From Kribbella monticola (GTDB lineage: Bacteria; Actinomycetota; Actinomycetes; Propionibacteriales; Kribbellaceae), in NCBI RefSeq assembly GCF_003261635.1, contig NZ_QFXK01000031.1:62001-126000 (forward strand): a DNA stretch of 64,000 nucleotides, written 5' to 3'. Shown piece by piece: positions 53,008 through 62,308 of the stretch. How positions within the stretch are numbered: position 1 is the first letter of the stretch; the number at the start of each line of letters is the position of its first letter. Under the pieces are notes generated by a model. The model was not told the DNA's origin, searched no databases, and saw only the letters and a list, made by a program, of their open reading frames with translations. Both the position numbers and the translations under genes were made by a program.

Positions 53008-56000
53008 GTGGCCACCGAGCCATCAGAAACGAACCCCCTTGCAGCCTTCGGAGCGAACGAATGGCTGGTCGACGAGATGTACGAGAAGTACCTCCAGGAT
53101 CCGAAGTCGGTGGACCAGGCCTGGTCGGCGTACTTCGAGAGCGACAGCTTCAAGGGGGACAGCACGGGTGACGCGAAGCCGGTGAAGACCGGCCCGGCCG
53201 ACGCTCCCCGTCCCGACGCCGTGTCAGACAACAAGACGCCGGAGGCGCCCAGCCGGGGAACCGCCGCTGCCGCGCCTTCCTCCAGCCAGCCGGCCGCCAA
53301 GGCAGCCGCCGCTGCTCCGGCTCCGACCGCGCCGGCCGCCGCGGCCGCCCAGCCACCGGCACCGGCCGCGAAGCCGGCGTCCGCAGTACAGCCAGCAGCA
53401 TCGTCAGCCAAAGCCGCGCCTGCCGCGAGCGGCGCTCCGACCGGAGGCACGGTGAACCAGCCGCCCAGCGCCCAGCCCAAGCCCGCCCCCGAGACCAGCA
53501 CGGACTCGGAGCGGAAGATCCTGCGGGGGGCGCCCGCGCGGACTGCACAGAACATGGAGGCCAGCCTCCATGTCCCGACCGCGACCAGCGTGCGGGAAGT
53601 CCCGGTCAAGCTGCTGATCGACAACCGGATCGTCATCAACAATCACCTGCGGCGCGCCCGCGGTGGCAAGATCTCGTTCACCCACCTGGTCGGCTGGGCC
53701 CTGGTCAAGGCGCTCAAGACGCTGCCGGAGATGAACGCGTCGTACGACGAGACCGACGGCAAGCCGACCCTGGTCCAGCCGCAGCACATCAACCTCGGCC
53801 TCGCGATCGACATGCAGAAGCCCGACGGCACCCGGCAGCTGCTGGTGCCGTCGATCAAGGCCGCCGAGTCGATGACGTTCGCCGAGTTCTGGATGGCCTA
53901 CGAGGACATCGTCCGGCGCGCCCGGGACAACAAGCTCGCGCTGCCCGACTTCCAGGGCACCACGATCAGCCTGACCAACCCCGGCACGATCGGCACCCAG
54001 CACTCGGTACCGCGGCTGATGGCCGGCCAGGGCTGCATCATCGGTGTCGGCGCGATGGACTACCCGTCGGCGTACCAGGGCGCGGCCGAGGAGACGATGG
54101 CCAAGCTCGCGGTCAGCAAGGTGATGACGCTGACCTCGACGTACGACCACCGCATCATCCAGGGCGCGCAGTCCGGTGAGTTCCTGCGCCGGCTGCACAA
54201 GCTGCTGCTCGGCGAGGAGGGTTTCTACGACGAGATCTTCCAGAGCCTGCGGATCCCGTACGAGCCGATCCGCTGGGCCGCCGACCTCCCGCACAGCCAC
54301 GAGGAGGACATCAGCAAGCAGGCCCGGATCCTCGAGCTGATCCACGCCTACCGGGTCCGCGGCCACATCATGGCCGACACCGACCCGCTGGAGTACAAGC
54401 AGCGCAGCCACCCGGACCTCGACGTCGCCACCCACGGCCTGACGCTGTGGGACCTGGACCGCGAGTTCGCCACCGGCTCCTTCGGGGCGCAGAGCGACCG
54501 CAAGTTCATGAAGCTGCGCGACATCCTCGGCATCCTGCGCGACTCGTACTGCCGGACCGTCGGCATCGAGTACATGCACATCCAGGACCCCGAGCAGCGC
54601 AAGTGGCTGCAGGAGCGGATCGAGCGGCCGCACACCAAGCCGCCGCGCGAGGAGCAGTTGCGGATCCTGGCCAAGCTGAACGAGGCCGAGGCGTTCGAGA
54701 CCTTCCTGCAGACCAAGTACGTCGGCCAGAAGCGGTTCTCGCTCGAGGGCGGCGAGACGACCATCCCACTGCTCGACGAGCTCTGCGAGGAGGCCGCCGG
54801 CGCCGGACTGGACGAGGTCACGATCGGCATGGCCCACCGCGGCCGCCTGAACGTGCTGGCGAACATCGTCGGCAAGTCGTACAGCCAGATCTTCCGCGAG
54901 TTCGACGGCAACATCGACCCGCGGACGGTCCAGGGCTCCGGTGACGTGAAGTACCACCTGGGCGCCGAGGGCGAGTTCGTCTCCGAGTTCGGCGACAAGA
55001 TCAAGGTGTCGGTGGCGGCGAACCCGTCCCACCTGGAGACCGTCGACCCGGTGCTCGAGGGCATCGTCCGGGCCAAGCAGGACATCCTCGATCAGGGTGC
55101 CGCGTTCCCGGTGCTGCCGCTGCTCGTGCACGGTGACGCGGCCTTCGCCGGCCAGGGCGTGGTCGCCGAGACGCTGAACCTGTCCCAGCTGCGCGGGTAC
55201 CGCACCGGCGGCACGATCCACGTGATCGTCAACAACCAGGTCGGTTTCACCACCTCGCCGGCCTCGTCCCGCTCGTCGATGTACTGCACCGACGTCGCGC
55301 GGATGGTGCAGGCGCCGATCTTCCACGTGAACGGCGACGACCCCGAGGCCTGCATCCGGGTCGCGGATCTGGCCTTCGAGTACCGCCAGGCGTTCAACAA
55401 GGACGTCGTGATCGACCTGGTCTGCTACCGCCGCCGCGGTCACAACGAGGGCGACGACCCGTCGTTCACGCAGCCGCTGATGTACGACCTGATCGAGCAG
55501 AAGCGGTCCGTCCGCAAGCTCTACACCGAGGCCCTGATCGGCCGCGGCGACATCACGGTCGAAGAGGCCGAGCAGGCGATGCGCGACTTCCAGCAGCGGC
55601 TGGAGCGGGTGTTCACCGAGGTGCGCGAGGCGAAGAGCCAGCCGGACACGCCGGCGCCGTACGTGACCGTGCCGGTGTACCCGGACAAGCCGGAGGGCCC
55701 GGACGCGACGGCCACCACGCCCGAAGTACTGAAGAAGATCGCCGACGCGTACACCACCCTGCCGGAGGGCTTCACCGCCCACCCGAAGGTGCTGCCGCAA
55801 CTGCAGCGTCGCGCCGCCGCGATCACCCAGGGGCCGGTGGACTGGGCCAGCGCGGAGATCACCGCGTTCGGCTCGCTGCTGCTCGCCGGGCGTCCGGTCC
55901 GGCTCGCGGGCCAGGACAGCCGCCGGGGCACCTTCGTGCAGCGGTTCGCCGCGATCATCGACCGGGTCAACGGGCAGGACTACGTCCCGCTGCAGAACCT

Positions 56001-56868
56001 CGACGAGAACCAGGCGAACTTCTACGTCTACGACTCGCTGCTCAGCGAGTACGCCGCACTCGGCTTCGAGTACGGGTACTCCGTGGCGCGGCCGGACGCG
56101 CTGGTGTTGTGGGAGGCGCAGTTCGGTGACTTCGTCAACGGCGCCCAGTCGATCATCGACGAGTACATCTCGGCCGGTGAAGCGAAGTGGGGCCAGAAGT
56201 CGGGCGTCGTACTGCTGCTGCCGCACGGCTACGAGGGCCAGGGCCCGGACCACTCGTCCGCGCGGATCGAGCGGTTCATGGCACTGTGCGCGGAGAACGC
56301 GATGACGGTCGCTCAGCCGTCCACGCCGGCGTCGTACTTCCACCTGCTGCGACGTCACACCCTGCAGGAGGAGCACAACCCGCTGATCGTGTTCACGCCG
56401 AAGCAGCTGCTCCGGTTGAAGGCAGCGGTGTCGCAGCCGGAGGAACTCACCAGTGGCGCCTTCAAGCCGATCCTCGGCGACCAGGAGGCCGAGCAGAACG
56501 CGGCCGCCGTCGAGCGCGTGATCCTGACGTCCGGCCGGATCTTCTACGACCTGCAGGCCGAGCGGAAGAAGGCCGAGGCGGACAAGATCGTCACCGCGAT
56601 CGTCCGGGTCGAGCAGCTCTACCCGCTGCCGGCCGAGGAGATCAAGGCCGAGCTGGCGAAGTACCCGAACCTGCAGGAGATCCGCTGGGTCCAGGACGAG
56701 CCCGCCAACCAGGGCCCGTGGCCGTTCATGGCGCTGAACCTGACCGAGCACCTCGGCGGCAAGCCGTTCTACCGGGTCTCCCGGCCGGCCATGTCCGCCA
56801 CGTCCGTCGGTTCGCACAGCGTGCACGTCGCCGAGGCGGCGACGCTGATGAAGCAGGCGTTCGCCTGA
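53008..56868 (+). CDS. kgd: Multifunctional 2-oxoglutarate decarboxylase/dehydrogenase
   Basis: Large enzyme of 1286 residues linking the actinobacterial 2-oxoglutarate dehydrogenase step of the TCA cycle. Residues 1-40 form the E1 N-terminal segment (FGANEWLVDEMYEKYLQDP), followed by an Ala/Pro-rich linker to about 170. An E2-type succinyltransferase domain (about 175-420) has catalytic His381 in TYDHRIIQG. The thiamine-diphosphate E1 domains follow, with GDAAFAGQG near 709 and NNQVGF near 742. This E2-E1 fusion is specific to actinobacteria (Kgd/OdhA). GTG start. Confidence 0.97.
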   Translation: MATEPSETNPLAAFGANEWLVDEMYEKYLQDPKSVDQAWSAYFESDSFKGDSTGDAKPVKTGPADAPRPDAVSDNKTPEAPSRGTAAAAPSSSQPAAKAAAAAPAPTAPAAAAAQPPAPAAKPASAVQPAASSAKAAPAASGAPTGGTVNQPPSAQPKPAPETSTDSERKILRGAPARTAQNMEASLHVPTATSVREVPVKLLIDNRIVINNHLRRARGGKISFTHLVGWALVKALKTLPEMNASYDETDGKPTLVQPQHINLGLAIDMQKPDGTRQLLVPSIKAAESMTFAEFWMAYEDIVRRARDNKLALPDFQGTTISLTNPGTIGTQHSVPRLMAGQGCIIGVGAMDYPSAYQGAAEETMAKLAVSKVMTLTSTYDHRIIQGAQSGEFLRRLHKLLLGEEGFYDEIFQSLRIPYEPIRWAADLPHSHEEDISKQARILELIHAYRVRGHIMADTDPLEYKQRSHPDLDVATHGLTLWDLDREFATGSFGAQSDRKFMKLRDILGILRDSYCRTVGIEYMHIQDPEQRKWLQERIERPHTKPPREEQLRILAKLNEAEAFETFLQTKYVGQKRFSLEGGETTIPLLDELCEEAAGAGLDEVTIGMAHRGRLNVLANIVGKSYSQIFREFDGNIDPRTVQGSGDVKYHLGAEGEFVSEFGDKIKVSVAANPSHLETVDPVLEGIVRAKQDILDQGAAFPVLPLLVHGDAAFAGQGVVAETLNLSQLRGYRTGGTIHVIVNNQVGFTTSPASSRSSMYCTDVARMVQAPIFHVNGDDPEACIRVADLAFEYRQAFNKDVVIDLVCYRRRGHNEGDDPSFTQPLMYDLIEQKRSVRKLYTEALIGRGDITVEEAEQAMRDFQQRLERVFTEVREAKSQPDTPAPYVTVPVYPDKPEGPDATATTPEVLKKIADAYTTLPEGFTAHPKVLPQLQRRAAAITQGPVDWASAEITAFGSLLLAGRPVRLAGQDSRRGTFVQRFAAIIDRVNGQDYVPLQNLDENQANFYVYDSLLSEYAALGFEYGYSVARPDALVLWEAQFGDFVNGAQSIIDEYISAGEAKWGQKSGVVLLLPHGYEGQGPDHSSARIERFMALCAENAMTVAQPSTPASYFHLLRRHTLQEEHNPLIVFTPKQLLRLKAAVSQPEELTSGAFKPILGDQEAEQNAAAVERVILTSGRIFYDLQAERKKAEADKIVTAIVRVEQLYPLPAEEIKAELAKYPNLQEIRWVQDEPANQGPWPFMALNLTEHLGGKPFYRVSRPAMSATSVGSHSVHVAEAATLMKQAFA

Positions 56869-56869
56869 C

Positions 56870-57046
56870 GTGTATTTCACCGACCGAGGGATCGAGGAAC
56901 TCGAAGGCCGGCGTGGCGAGGAAGACGTCACGCTGGCCTGGCTGGCCGAACGCCTGCGCGAGTTCGTCGACCTGAACCCCGAATTCGAAACCCCGATAGA
57001 ACGCTTCGCCACCTGGCTGGCCCGCTTGGACGACGAAGACGACTGA
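56870..57046 (+). CDS. Small acidic protein, DUF6104 type
   Basis: A 58-codon gene one base after the kgd stop, beginning GTG-Tyr-Phe-Thr-Asp-Arg-Gly-Ile-Glu-Glu-Leu. The product is acidic and helical (TLAWLAERLREFVDLNP) and ends in Asp-Asp-Glu-Asp-Asp. Small proteins of this pattern (DUF6104) are conserved downstream of kgd in actinobacteria. Function unknown; the tight spacing suggests a link with Kgd. No strong ribosome site, so translation is probably coupled. Confidence 0.82.
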   Translation: MYFTDRGIEELEGRRGEEDVTLAWLAERLREFVDLNPEFETPIERFATWLARLDDEDD

Positions 57047-57066
57047 TCGTGTTCTAGCCTTGCCGG

Positions 57067-57789
57067 ATGCCCTTCGCTGCTCACCCCGTACGCCGGGTCG
57101 CCGCAGCGGAGGGCGTCACCGTTTCCAGGACTTGGCCGCACAGCATCCCCGCGGTCCGGCAGATCCTCACCGACGGTCTCGAACTGAAGCCGGGTGTCAC
57201 GTTTCTCGTCGGGGAGAACGGTGCCGGTAAATCCACGCTGGTCGAGGCGATCGCGATCGCCTTCGGCATGTCACCCGAAGGCGGCTCGACCGGCGCTCGG
57301 CTGACCACTCGTGCGTCCGAGTCGCCGTTGCCGCGCGACCTGGTGCTCACCCGCGGCGCCGGCGCTCCGCGTTGGGGGTTCTTCCTCCGAGCCGAGACCA
57401 TGCACGGCTACTACACGTACCTCGAGCAGAACCCGAGCCCATACCGGGAAGATCCACGCTTCCACGAACTGAGTCACGGCGAAGGCTTCCTCGAAGTACT
57501 CCGTAGCCGCTTCGACAGCCCCGGCCTCTATTGCCTGGACGAACCCGAGTCGGCCCTGTCCTTCTCGTCCAGCCTCGCCCTGGTCGGCGTACTGAACGAA
57601 CTCGCCACCGGCGGCGCCCAGGTCATCTGCGCCACCCACTCGCCCATCGTCTGCTCGCTCCCAGGAGCCACCATCCTGGAGATCGGCGACTGGGGCATCC
57701 GCGAAACCGCCTGGCGCGACCTGGAAATAGTCCAGAACTGGCAGGCCTACCTCCAAGCCCCCGAACGCTACCTTCGCCACATCCTGTAG
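57067..57789 (+). CDS. Predicted ABC-like ATPase (COG3910 type)
   Basis: Single-domain ATPase of 240 residues. Walker A is GENGAGKST, Walker B is YCLDEPESALS and the switch His is in CATHSPIV; the signature helix is represented by LSHGEGF. It has no coiled coil and so is not an SMC/RecF-length protein. It belongs to small stand-alone ATPases whose role is unknown. It starts 20 bases after the DUF6104-like gene. Codon use becomes C- and A-rich at the 3' end. Confidence 0.82.
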   Translation: MPFAAHPVRRVAAAEGVTVSRTWPHSIPAVRQILTDGLELKPGVTFLVGENGAGKSTLVEAIAIAFGMSPEGGSTGARLTTRASESPLPRDLVLTRGAGAPRWGFFLRAETMHGYYTYLEQNPSPYREDPRFHELSHGEGFLEVLRSRFDSPGLYCLDEPESALSFSSSLALVGVLNELATGGAQVICATHSPIVCSLPGATILEIGDWGIRETAWRDLEIVQNWQAYLQAPERYLRHIL

Positions 57790-57797
57790 GCGGGTGG

Positions 57798-58553
57798 CTA
57801 GACCTTGCTCGCGACCACCAGGTAGTTCTCGGCCTCCGGGTTGTACGTGCTTCTTTCCGTCCGGAGTCCGACCTGGTGCAACTCGGCTGCGAGTTCGTCG
57901 TGTCGGTAGGGCCAGCACGAGAGCAGTTCCGAGCGGACAACAACCGGCCCTGCCTCATCAACTTGCGCGACCGCGATCTCGATGTGGTGCTCCTCCTCCC
58001 ACCGTGATGCGATCTCCCAGCGGTAGACCACGACACCATTGCGACCGTTCCGGCGGACCAGACGGTCACTGATGTCCAGCCGGGAACCTCTGGCTCTCAC
58101 GAGTTCCCAGGTGCGGGAGGTGAGTACCAAGCGCCCGCCAGGGCGCAGAAGCCGTGACATCGACTCCAGAGCAGCAACCCTGCCTGTCGCGCCCGCGGCA
58201 TGGTGCAGCGAGTTGCCAACGCAGAACACCATGTCGAACGTGCCGTCATCGAAATGGCCTGGCAGCTCTTCCCAGTTCGCCCGCAGTGTCCGGACAGGTG
58301 CCCCGAATTCCTCAGCCAGCTCCGCAGTCCGCCGAACCATCACCTCGCTGGCGTCAGTTGCGACCACCTGCAGCCCAAGACCGGCGAGGCCGACCGCCAA
58401 CTGTCCGGTTCCGCACGAACAATCGAGTACGTGAGCGTTCGGCGGCAGAAGACTGAGGACGTCGTCGAACGACGCGGCGAACTCGGCCGGGGCCAGCTTT
58501 GCATCCGAGATGAGCCACTCATACACCTCGGCAAGCGCGTTATAGCCCGTCAC
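57798..58553 (-). CDS. Class I SAM-dependent methyltransferase
   Basis: Methyltransferase of 251 residues. SAM motif I is VLDCSCGTGQLAVGLA, followed by VVATDASEVMV and FDMVFCVGNSLHHA. The substrate is unknown; the pattern resembles small-molecule or glycine N-methyltransferase-like enzymes. GTG at 58553 follows GGAGGTGG. Stand-alone, convergent with the ATPase gene. Confidence 0.85.
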   Translation of the reverse strand: MTGYNALAEVYEWLISDAKLAPAEFAASFDDVLSLLPPNAHVLDCSCGTGQLAVGLAGLGLQVVATDASEVMVRRTAELAEEFGAPVRTLRANWEELPGHFDDGTFDMVFCVGNSLHHAAGATGRVAALESMSRLLRPGGRLVLTSRTWELVRARGSRLDISDRLVRRNGRNGVVVYRWEIASRWEEEHHIEIAVAQVDEAGPVVVRSELLSCWPYRHDELAAELHQVGLRTERSTYNPEAENYLVVASKV

Positions 58554-58657
58554 AACTACCACCTCCGACACGGGGCACACTCACGGTCGCAAAGCAGTAC
58601 ATCAATGGACCAAGACAGTTCACCAATGGTTTTGCCAGGGCAACCCGCGGTCAGATC

Positions 58658-59029
58658 TCAGTCCGTGTGAGGTGGGCGTCGCCGGAGGGGTGGGTCGGGG
58701 GCGAGGGTGCCGTCGGGGGCGATGTGTTCGAAGATCTGGTCGACGAGGTTGAGGACGTGGGGGTCGTCGACCGTGTAGATGTGGCGGCGGCCGTCTCGGC
58801 GGGCGGTGATGATGCCGGCGAGACGGAGTTTGCCGAGGTGCTGGCTGGCGGTGGCGATGCTCACGCCGGCTCGTTCGGCCAGCGTGCCCACGTCGTACTC
58901 GCCCTGGGCCGCCAGCGAGACCAGGTGCAGCCGGACCGGGGCGGACAGCATTGCGAAGGTCCCGGCGGCGGATTCGAGCTGGGCCCTGGTGGGTTCGGAG
59001 GGAGCCGGCTCGGGCGGGGTGCTGGTCAT
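58658..59029 (-). CDS. ArsR-family repressor
   Basis: Winged-helix regulator of 123 residues. The DNA-recognition region is VGTLAERAGVSIATASQHLGKLRLAG, with a wing of RRDGRRHIYTV. The usual ELCVCDL metal motif of ArsR/SmtB is absent (it reads QGEYDVGTLAE), so it may not sense metals by that site. It is divergent from a cation exchanger across a perfect 24-bp palindrome, its likely operator. Start at ATG 59029 is uncertain; the frame is open to 59098. Confidence 0.86.
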   Translation of the reverse strand: MTSTPPEPAPSEPTRAQLESAAGTFAMLSAPVRLHLVSLAAQGEYDVGTLAERAGVSIATASQHLGKLRLAGIITARRDGRRHIYTVDDPHVLNLVDQIFEHIAPDGTLAPDPPLRRRPPHTD

Positions 59030-59096
59030 GGCGGAGTCATTGTCGCCCCCGCGCGGGCCGTTCGCAGTACGGCAGGCCGGTGGTGTGGACGGTCTC

Positions 59097-59120
59097 ACAC
59101 TTTCGCAATTGCGAAAGTGT
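59097..59120. promoter_or_regulatory. ArsR-type operator, 24-bp perfect palindrome
   Basis: Two exact 12-bp arms meet at the centre: ACACTTTCGCAA and its reverse complement. It lies 24 bases before the exchanger ATG and 67 before the ArsR start, so one site could control both directions. Confidence 0.9.
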
Positions 59121-59143
59121 TAAAACGGTGGCAGGCTAGAAGC

Positions 59144-60376
59144 ATGTTCCGCGCCATCCGCCCCGTGCTCTTCCTCCTGATCGCAGCGGTTCCGGCGGTC
59201 GCGCTCCGGGTCACCGGCGCGCATCCGTGGGCCCCGCTGGCGATCGTGGTGTTCGGCCTCGGCGTCGTCGCGGCGTCGTTCGTGCTGGCCTGGGCGGCGG
59301 AGGCTGCCGAGGTGGACATCTCGGGCGGCCTGGCCATCGCCCTGCTCGCCGTGATCGCCGTGCTCCCTGAATACGCGGTCGATCTGTACTTCGCCCATAC
59401 CGCCGGCAGTAAGCCGGAGTTCGTGCAGTACGCCGCAGCCAACATGACCGGGTCCAACCGGCTCCTGCTGGGCCTCGGCTGGTCCAGCGTCGTGCTGGTC
59501 AGTCTGTACGTCGCCAGTCGCCGAAGCGGGCGTTCTGTGCAGGCGCTCGTGCTCGACTCGGGCTACCGCCGCGAGCTGGGCTTCCTCGCTCTCGCCGGCG
59601 TGGTCGCGTTCATCATCCCGGTCACCGGCGAGATCCACCTGGTCCTGGGCATCGCACTACTCGCCTTCTTCGCCTACTACCTGTACCGCGCCGCCTCTTC
59701 CGGCCACGACGAGGAGCCGGACCTCGTAGGCCCGGCGAAGCGCATCGGAAGCCTGCCGACCACGCAGCGCCGGGTCACCGTGATTGCGATGTTCCTGCTG
59801 GCCGCGGCGGTGATCCTGGTGTCGGCAGAGCCCTTCGCCAACTCCCTGGTCGAAGGTGGTCAGGCGCTGGGAATCGACCAGTTCCTGTTGGTGCAGTGGC
59901 TGGCTCCGCTGGCTTCGGAAGCTCCTGAGTTCATCGTCGCGCTGCTGTTCGCCTGGCGTGGCAAGGGCGGCGCCGCACTCGGCCTCCTCATCTCAGCCAA
60001 GGTGAACCAGTGGACGCTGCTCATCGGCAGCCTCCCGATCGCTTACGGGATCGGTGGCGGCGGCACTGCGCTCACGCTGGACGGACGCCAGGTGGAAGAG
60101 TTCCTCCTGACAGCTACGCAAACCCTGCTCGGCATCGCGATCCTGCTGACACTGCGCTTCCCCCGGTGGGCTGCGTGGACGCTGCTGGGCCTGTTCGCCG
60201 TGCAGTTCGCCGTACCGGGTCAGACCGGTCGCTACGTCATCAGCGGCGTCTACCTGGCGCTGACGATCGTGGTGATGGTCCGGAACCGGCACGAGCTGGT
60301 CCCGACCATCACGGCTCCCTTCCGGCGTACCGGCAAGCCCGTCGAGGAACGCACCGACGAGCTGGTCGGCGTCTAG
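59144..60376 (+). CDS. Sodium/calcium exchanger family (CaCA) cation antiporter
   Basis: Membrane antiporter of 410 residues with about eleven helices. The two CaCA alpha-repeats are visible: ALLAVIAVLPEYAVDLYF with AANMTGSNRLLLG, and PLASEAPEFIVALLFAW with LLISAKVNQWTLLIG. Acidic residues in both repeats are kept. It probably exchanges Ca2+ or another cation for H+ or Na+. Control by the divergent ArsR protein suggests a stress or metal-triggered role. Its stop shares bases with the opposing WhiB-like gene. Confidence 0.9.
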   Translation: MFRAIRPVLFLLIAAVPAVALRVTGAHPWAPLAIVVFGLGVVAASFVLAWAAEAAEVDISGGLAIALLAVIAVLPEYAVDLYFAHTAGSKPEFVQYAAANMTGSNRLLLGLGWSSVVLVSLYVASRRSGRSVQALVLDSGYRRELGFLALAGVVAFIIPVTGEIHLVLGIALLAFFAYYLYRAASSGHDEEPDLVGPAKRIGSLPTTQRRVTVIAMFLLAAAVILVSAEPFANSLVEGGQALGIDQFLLVQWLAPLASEAPEFIVALLFAWRGKGGAALGLLISAKVNQWTLLIGSLPIAYGIGGGGTALTLDGRQVEEFLLTATQTLLGIAILLTLRFPRWAAWTLLGLFAVQFAVPGQTGRYVISGVYLALTIVVMVRNRHELVPTITAPFRRTGKPVEERTDELVGV

Positions 60377-60672
60377 CTCGCCTGCTGCTCCTCGGCGACG
60401 ACCGGCGTACGGCGACGCTCGGCGGGGCCGGGGCGGCCGCGGCGACGCCCGTACAGGAACTTCTCGCCCGCGGCGGTGCCGGTGAACTTGGTCCGCCGTG
60501 CCCACTCGCGGCACTCGTCGAGTACCGGGCACGAGGTGAGGCAGACGGCCTGGGCCTTGCGCTGCTCCCACTGGCTGGCGCTCTCGTCGTACGCCGGCGC
60601 CTGGCCGACGCACGCAGCCTTCATCATCCAGCGGTCGGCGGGGTCGGCGATCACTGTCAAGGTCGGCCTCAT
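60373..60672 (-). CDS. Atypical WhiB-like Fe-S protein
   Basis: Protein of 99 residues with the four-Cys pattern of WhiB-like regulators: Cys21, Cys44, Cys48 and Cys54, with CPVLDEC and a basic C-terminus (YGRRRGRPG). Two features are unusual. The middle pair is Cys-x3-Cys rather than Cys-x2-Cys, and the G(V/I)WGG turn is missing, replaced by FTGTAAGEKFLYG. ATG at 60672 follows AGGAG. It may be a divergent Wbl regulator or a distinct Fe-S protein. Confidence 0.78.
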   Translation of the reverse strand: MRPTLTVIADPADRWMMKAACVGQAPAYDESASQWEQRKAQAVCLTSCPVLDECREWARRTKFTGTAAGEKFLYGRRRGRPGPAERRRTPVVAEEQQAS

Positions 60673-60816
60673 GGGCACTCCTGCTTCGCGTCATCGATCG
60701 GGCGGATCGAGTCCGCGAGGGTTTCTCGCGGTGCACCAAGCGTGCGCCAGCCTCGTTGCCTCACTGCGACGGCAATGTTTCAGCAATGAAACGTCATAAG
60801 CCGACGGCGTCACACG

Positions 60817-61326
60817 TCACCGGGCTGGGCGGACCATCCGGATCTCGGTGAGCCCGAAGAACGGGTCGTCCGAACGCGCCCCGTCCGCGACGAATCCGTG
60901 CCGGGCATAGAACCGCACCGCTCGCTGGTTGCCCTCGAACACCCACAGGCTGGCAGCTTCCTTGCCAATGGCAACGTCCAGCAGCCGACCACCCAGCCCG
61001 CTGCCCCACCACTTCTGCCGGACGTAGATCGCGTGCAGCTCCAGTGGCGTCGGCGCATCCTCGTCCCGGGCCGGACCGGGCGAGGAGAACCCGATCACGC
61101 GATCCTCCAGTGCGGCATCCGGGTCGGGATTCAGCGCGATCCAGCGGACCAGACCCGCGTCGAGGTGGCTGGTCCAACGCTCCGTACGCCGTACGTGGTC
61201 GCTCGTGCGCTCCAGCAGCAGCGCCGGCTCCACCAGGTCGGCGTACGCCTCACGCCAGCACAGCAGATGGCACCACGCGCCGGCCTCCGCATCGGCCACG
61301 GTGGCCCGGCGGATCACGGGCTCCAT
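60817..61326 (-). CDS. GNAT-family N-acetyltransferase
   Basis: Acetyltransferase of 169 residues. The acetyl-CoA segment is LHAIYVRQKWWGSGLGGRLL, where the usual Arg/Gln-x-x-Gly-x-Gly/Ala loop reads KWWGSGLGG, followed by SLWVFEGNQRAVRFYARHGF. The substrate is unknown; proteins and small amines are typical. It lies 13 bases downstream of the dehydrogenase gene on the same strand. Confidence 0.88.
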   Translation of the reverse strand: MEPVIRRATVADAEAGAWCHLLCWREAYADLVEPALLLERTSDHVRRTERWTSHLDAGLVRWIALNPDPDAALEDRVIGFSSPGPARDEDAPTPLELHAIYVRQKWWGSGLGGRLLDVAIGKEAASLWVFEGNQRAVRFYARHGFVADGARSDDPFFGLTEIRMVRPAR

Positions 61327-61339
61327 CAGACCGCGCCGA

Positions 61340-62308
61340 TCAGACCGTGAAGACGATCTTGCCGAAGACGTCGCCCTCGTTCATCTTCGCGAAGCCCTTG
61401 CGGGCGTCGGCCAGCGCGAAGGTGCTGTCGATGTGCGGCTCGATCCCCGCGTTCGCCATGAACTGGACGAGCTCGGCCAGTTCGGTCCGGGTGCCCATCG
61501 TCGAGCCCTGCACGCGCAACTGCAGGAAGAAGATCCGGTTCAGCTCGGCCGACTTCGGCGCCTGCCCGCTGGTCGCACCGGAGATCACCACCGTGCCGCC
61601 CTGCTTCAGCGACTTCAGCGAATGCGACCAGGTGGCCTCGCCGACGGTCTCCATCACCGCGTCGACCCGCTCCGGCAACCGCGCGCCGGACTCGAACACG
61701 TCGTGCGCCCCGATCTCCAGCGCCTTCGCCCGCTTGCCCTCGTCCCGGCTGGTTGCCCAGACCCGGATCCCGGCCGCGCGCGCCAACGTGATCAGCGAGC
61801 TGGCGACCCCACCGCCGGCGCCCTGCACGAGCACGGTGTCGCCCGGCTTCAGGCTCGACTGGGTGAAGAGCATCCGGTACGCCGTGAGCCACGCGGTCGG
61901 CAGACAGGCCGCCTGCTCGAAACTCAACCCGGCCGGCTTCGGTACGACGTTGCGCGCCGGTACGACGACTTGCTCGGCCAACGTCCCCTGGTACCGCTCG
62001 CTCAGCAGCGACCGCTTCGGGTCGAGCGTCTCGTCGCCCTGCCAGGACGGGTCCGAGATGACGGCGTGCACGACGACCTCGTTACCGTCCGGGTCGGTCC
62101 CGGCGGCGTCGCAACCGAGGATCATCGGCAGGTTCTTCTCGGCGAGCCCGACGCCCTTCAACGACCACAGATCGTGGTGGTTCAGCGCCGACGCCTTCAC
62201 GTCGACGGTCACCCACCCCTCAGGCGCGTTCGGCGCAGGCCGCTCCCCCACCTCCAGCGCGGAGACCGGGTCGTCGGCGTCGAACCTGGCGGCATAAGCA
62301 GCAAGCAT
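61340..62308 (-). CDS. Zinc-less alcohol dehydrogenase/quinone reductase (MDR family)
   Basis: Medium-chain dehydrogenase/reductase of 322 residues. ALNHHDLW and ILGCDAAG mark the catalytic half, and VLVQGAGGGVASSLITLARA is the NADPH loop. The structural four-Cys zinc loop of alcohol dehydrogenases is absent, which favours quinone or enone reductase activity. Substrate unknown. Co-directional with the GNAT gene. Confidence 0.86.
   Translation of the reverse strand: MLAAYAARFDADDPVSALEVGERPAPNAPEGWVTVDVKASALNHHDLWSLKGVGLAEKNLPMILGCDAAGTDPDGNEVVVHAVISDPSWQGDETLDPKRSLLSERYQGTLAEQVVVPARNVVPKPAGLSFEQAACLPTAWLTAYRMLFTQSSLKPGDTVLVQGAGGGVASSLITLARAAGIRVWATSRDEGKRAKALEIGAHDVFESGARLPERVDAVMETVGEATWSHSLKSLKQGGTVVISGATSGQAPKSAELNRIFFLQLRVQGSTMGTRTELAELVQFMANAGIEPHIDSTFALADARKGFAKMNEGDVFGKIVFTV

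Noticed and set aside
53404..57141. Very long minus-strand open frame opposite kgd, and a similar plus-strand one at 32308-35796
   Set aside because: Both mirror real genes with strong domains and have Arg/Val/His-rich, low-information translations typical of GC-rich antisense frames.
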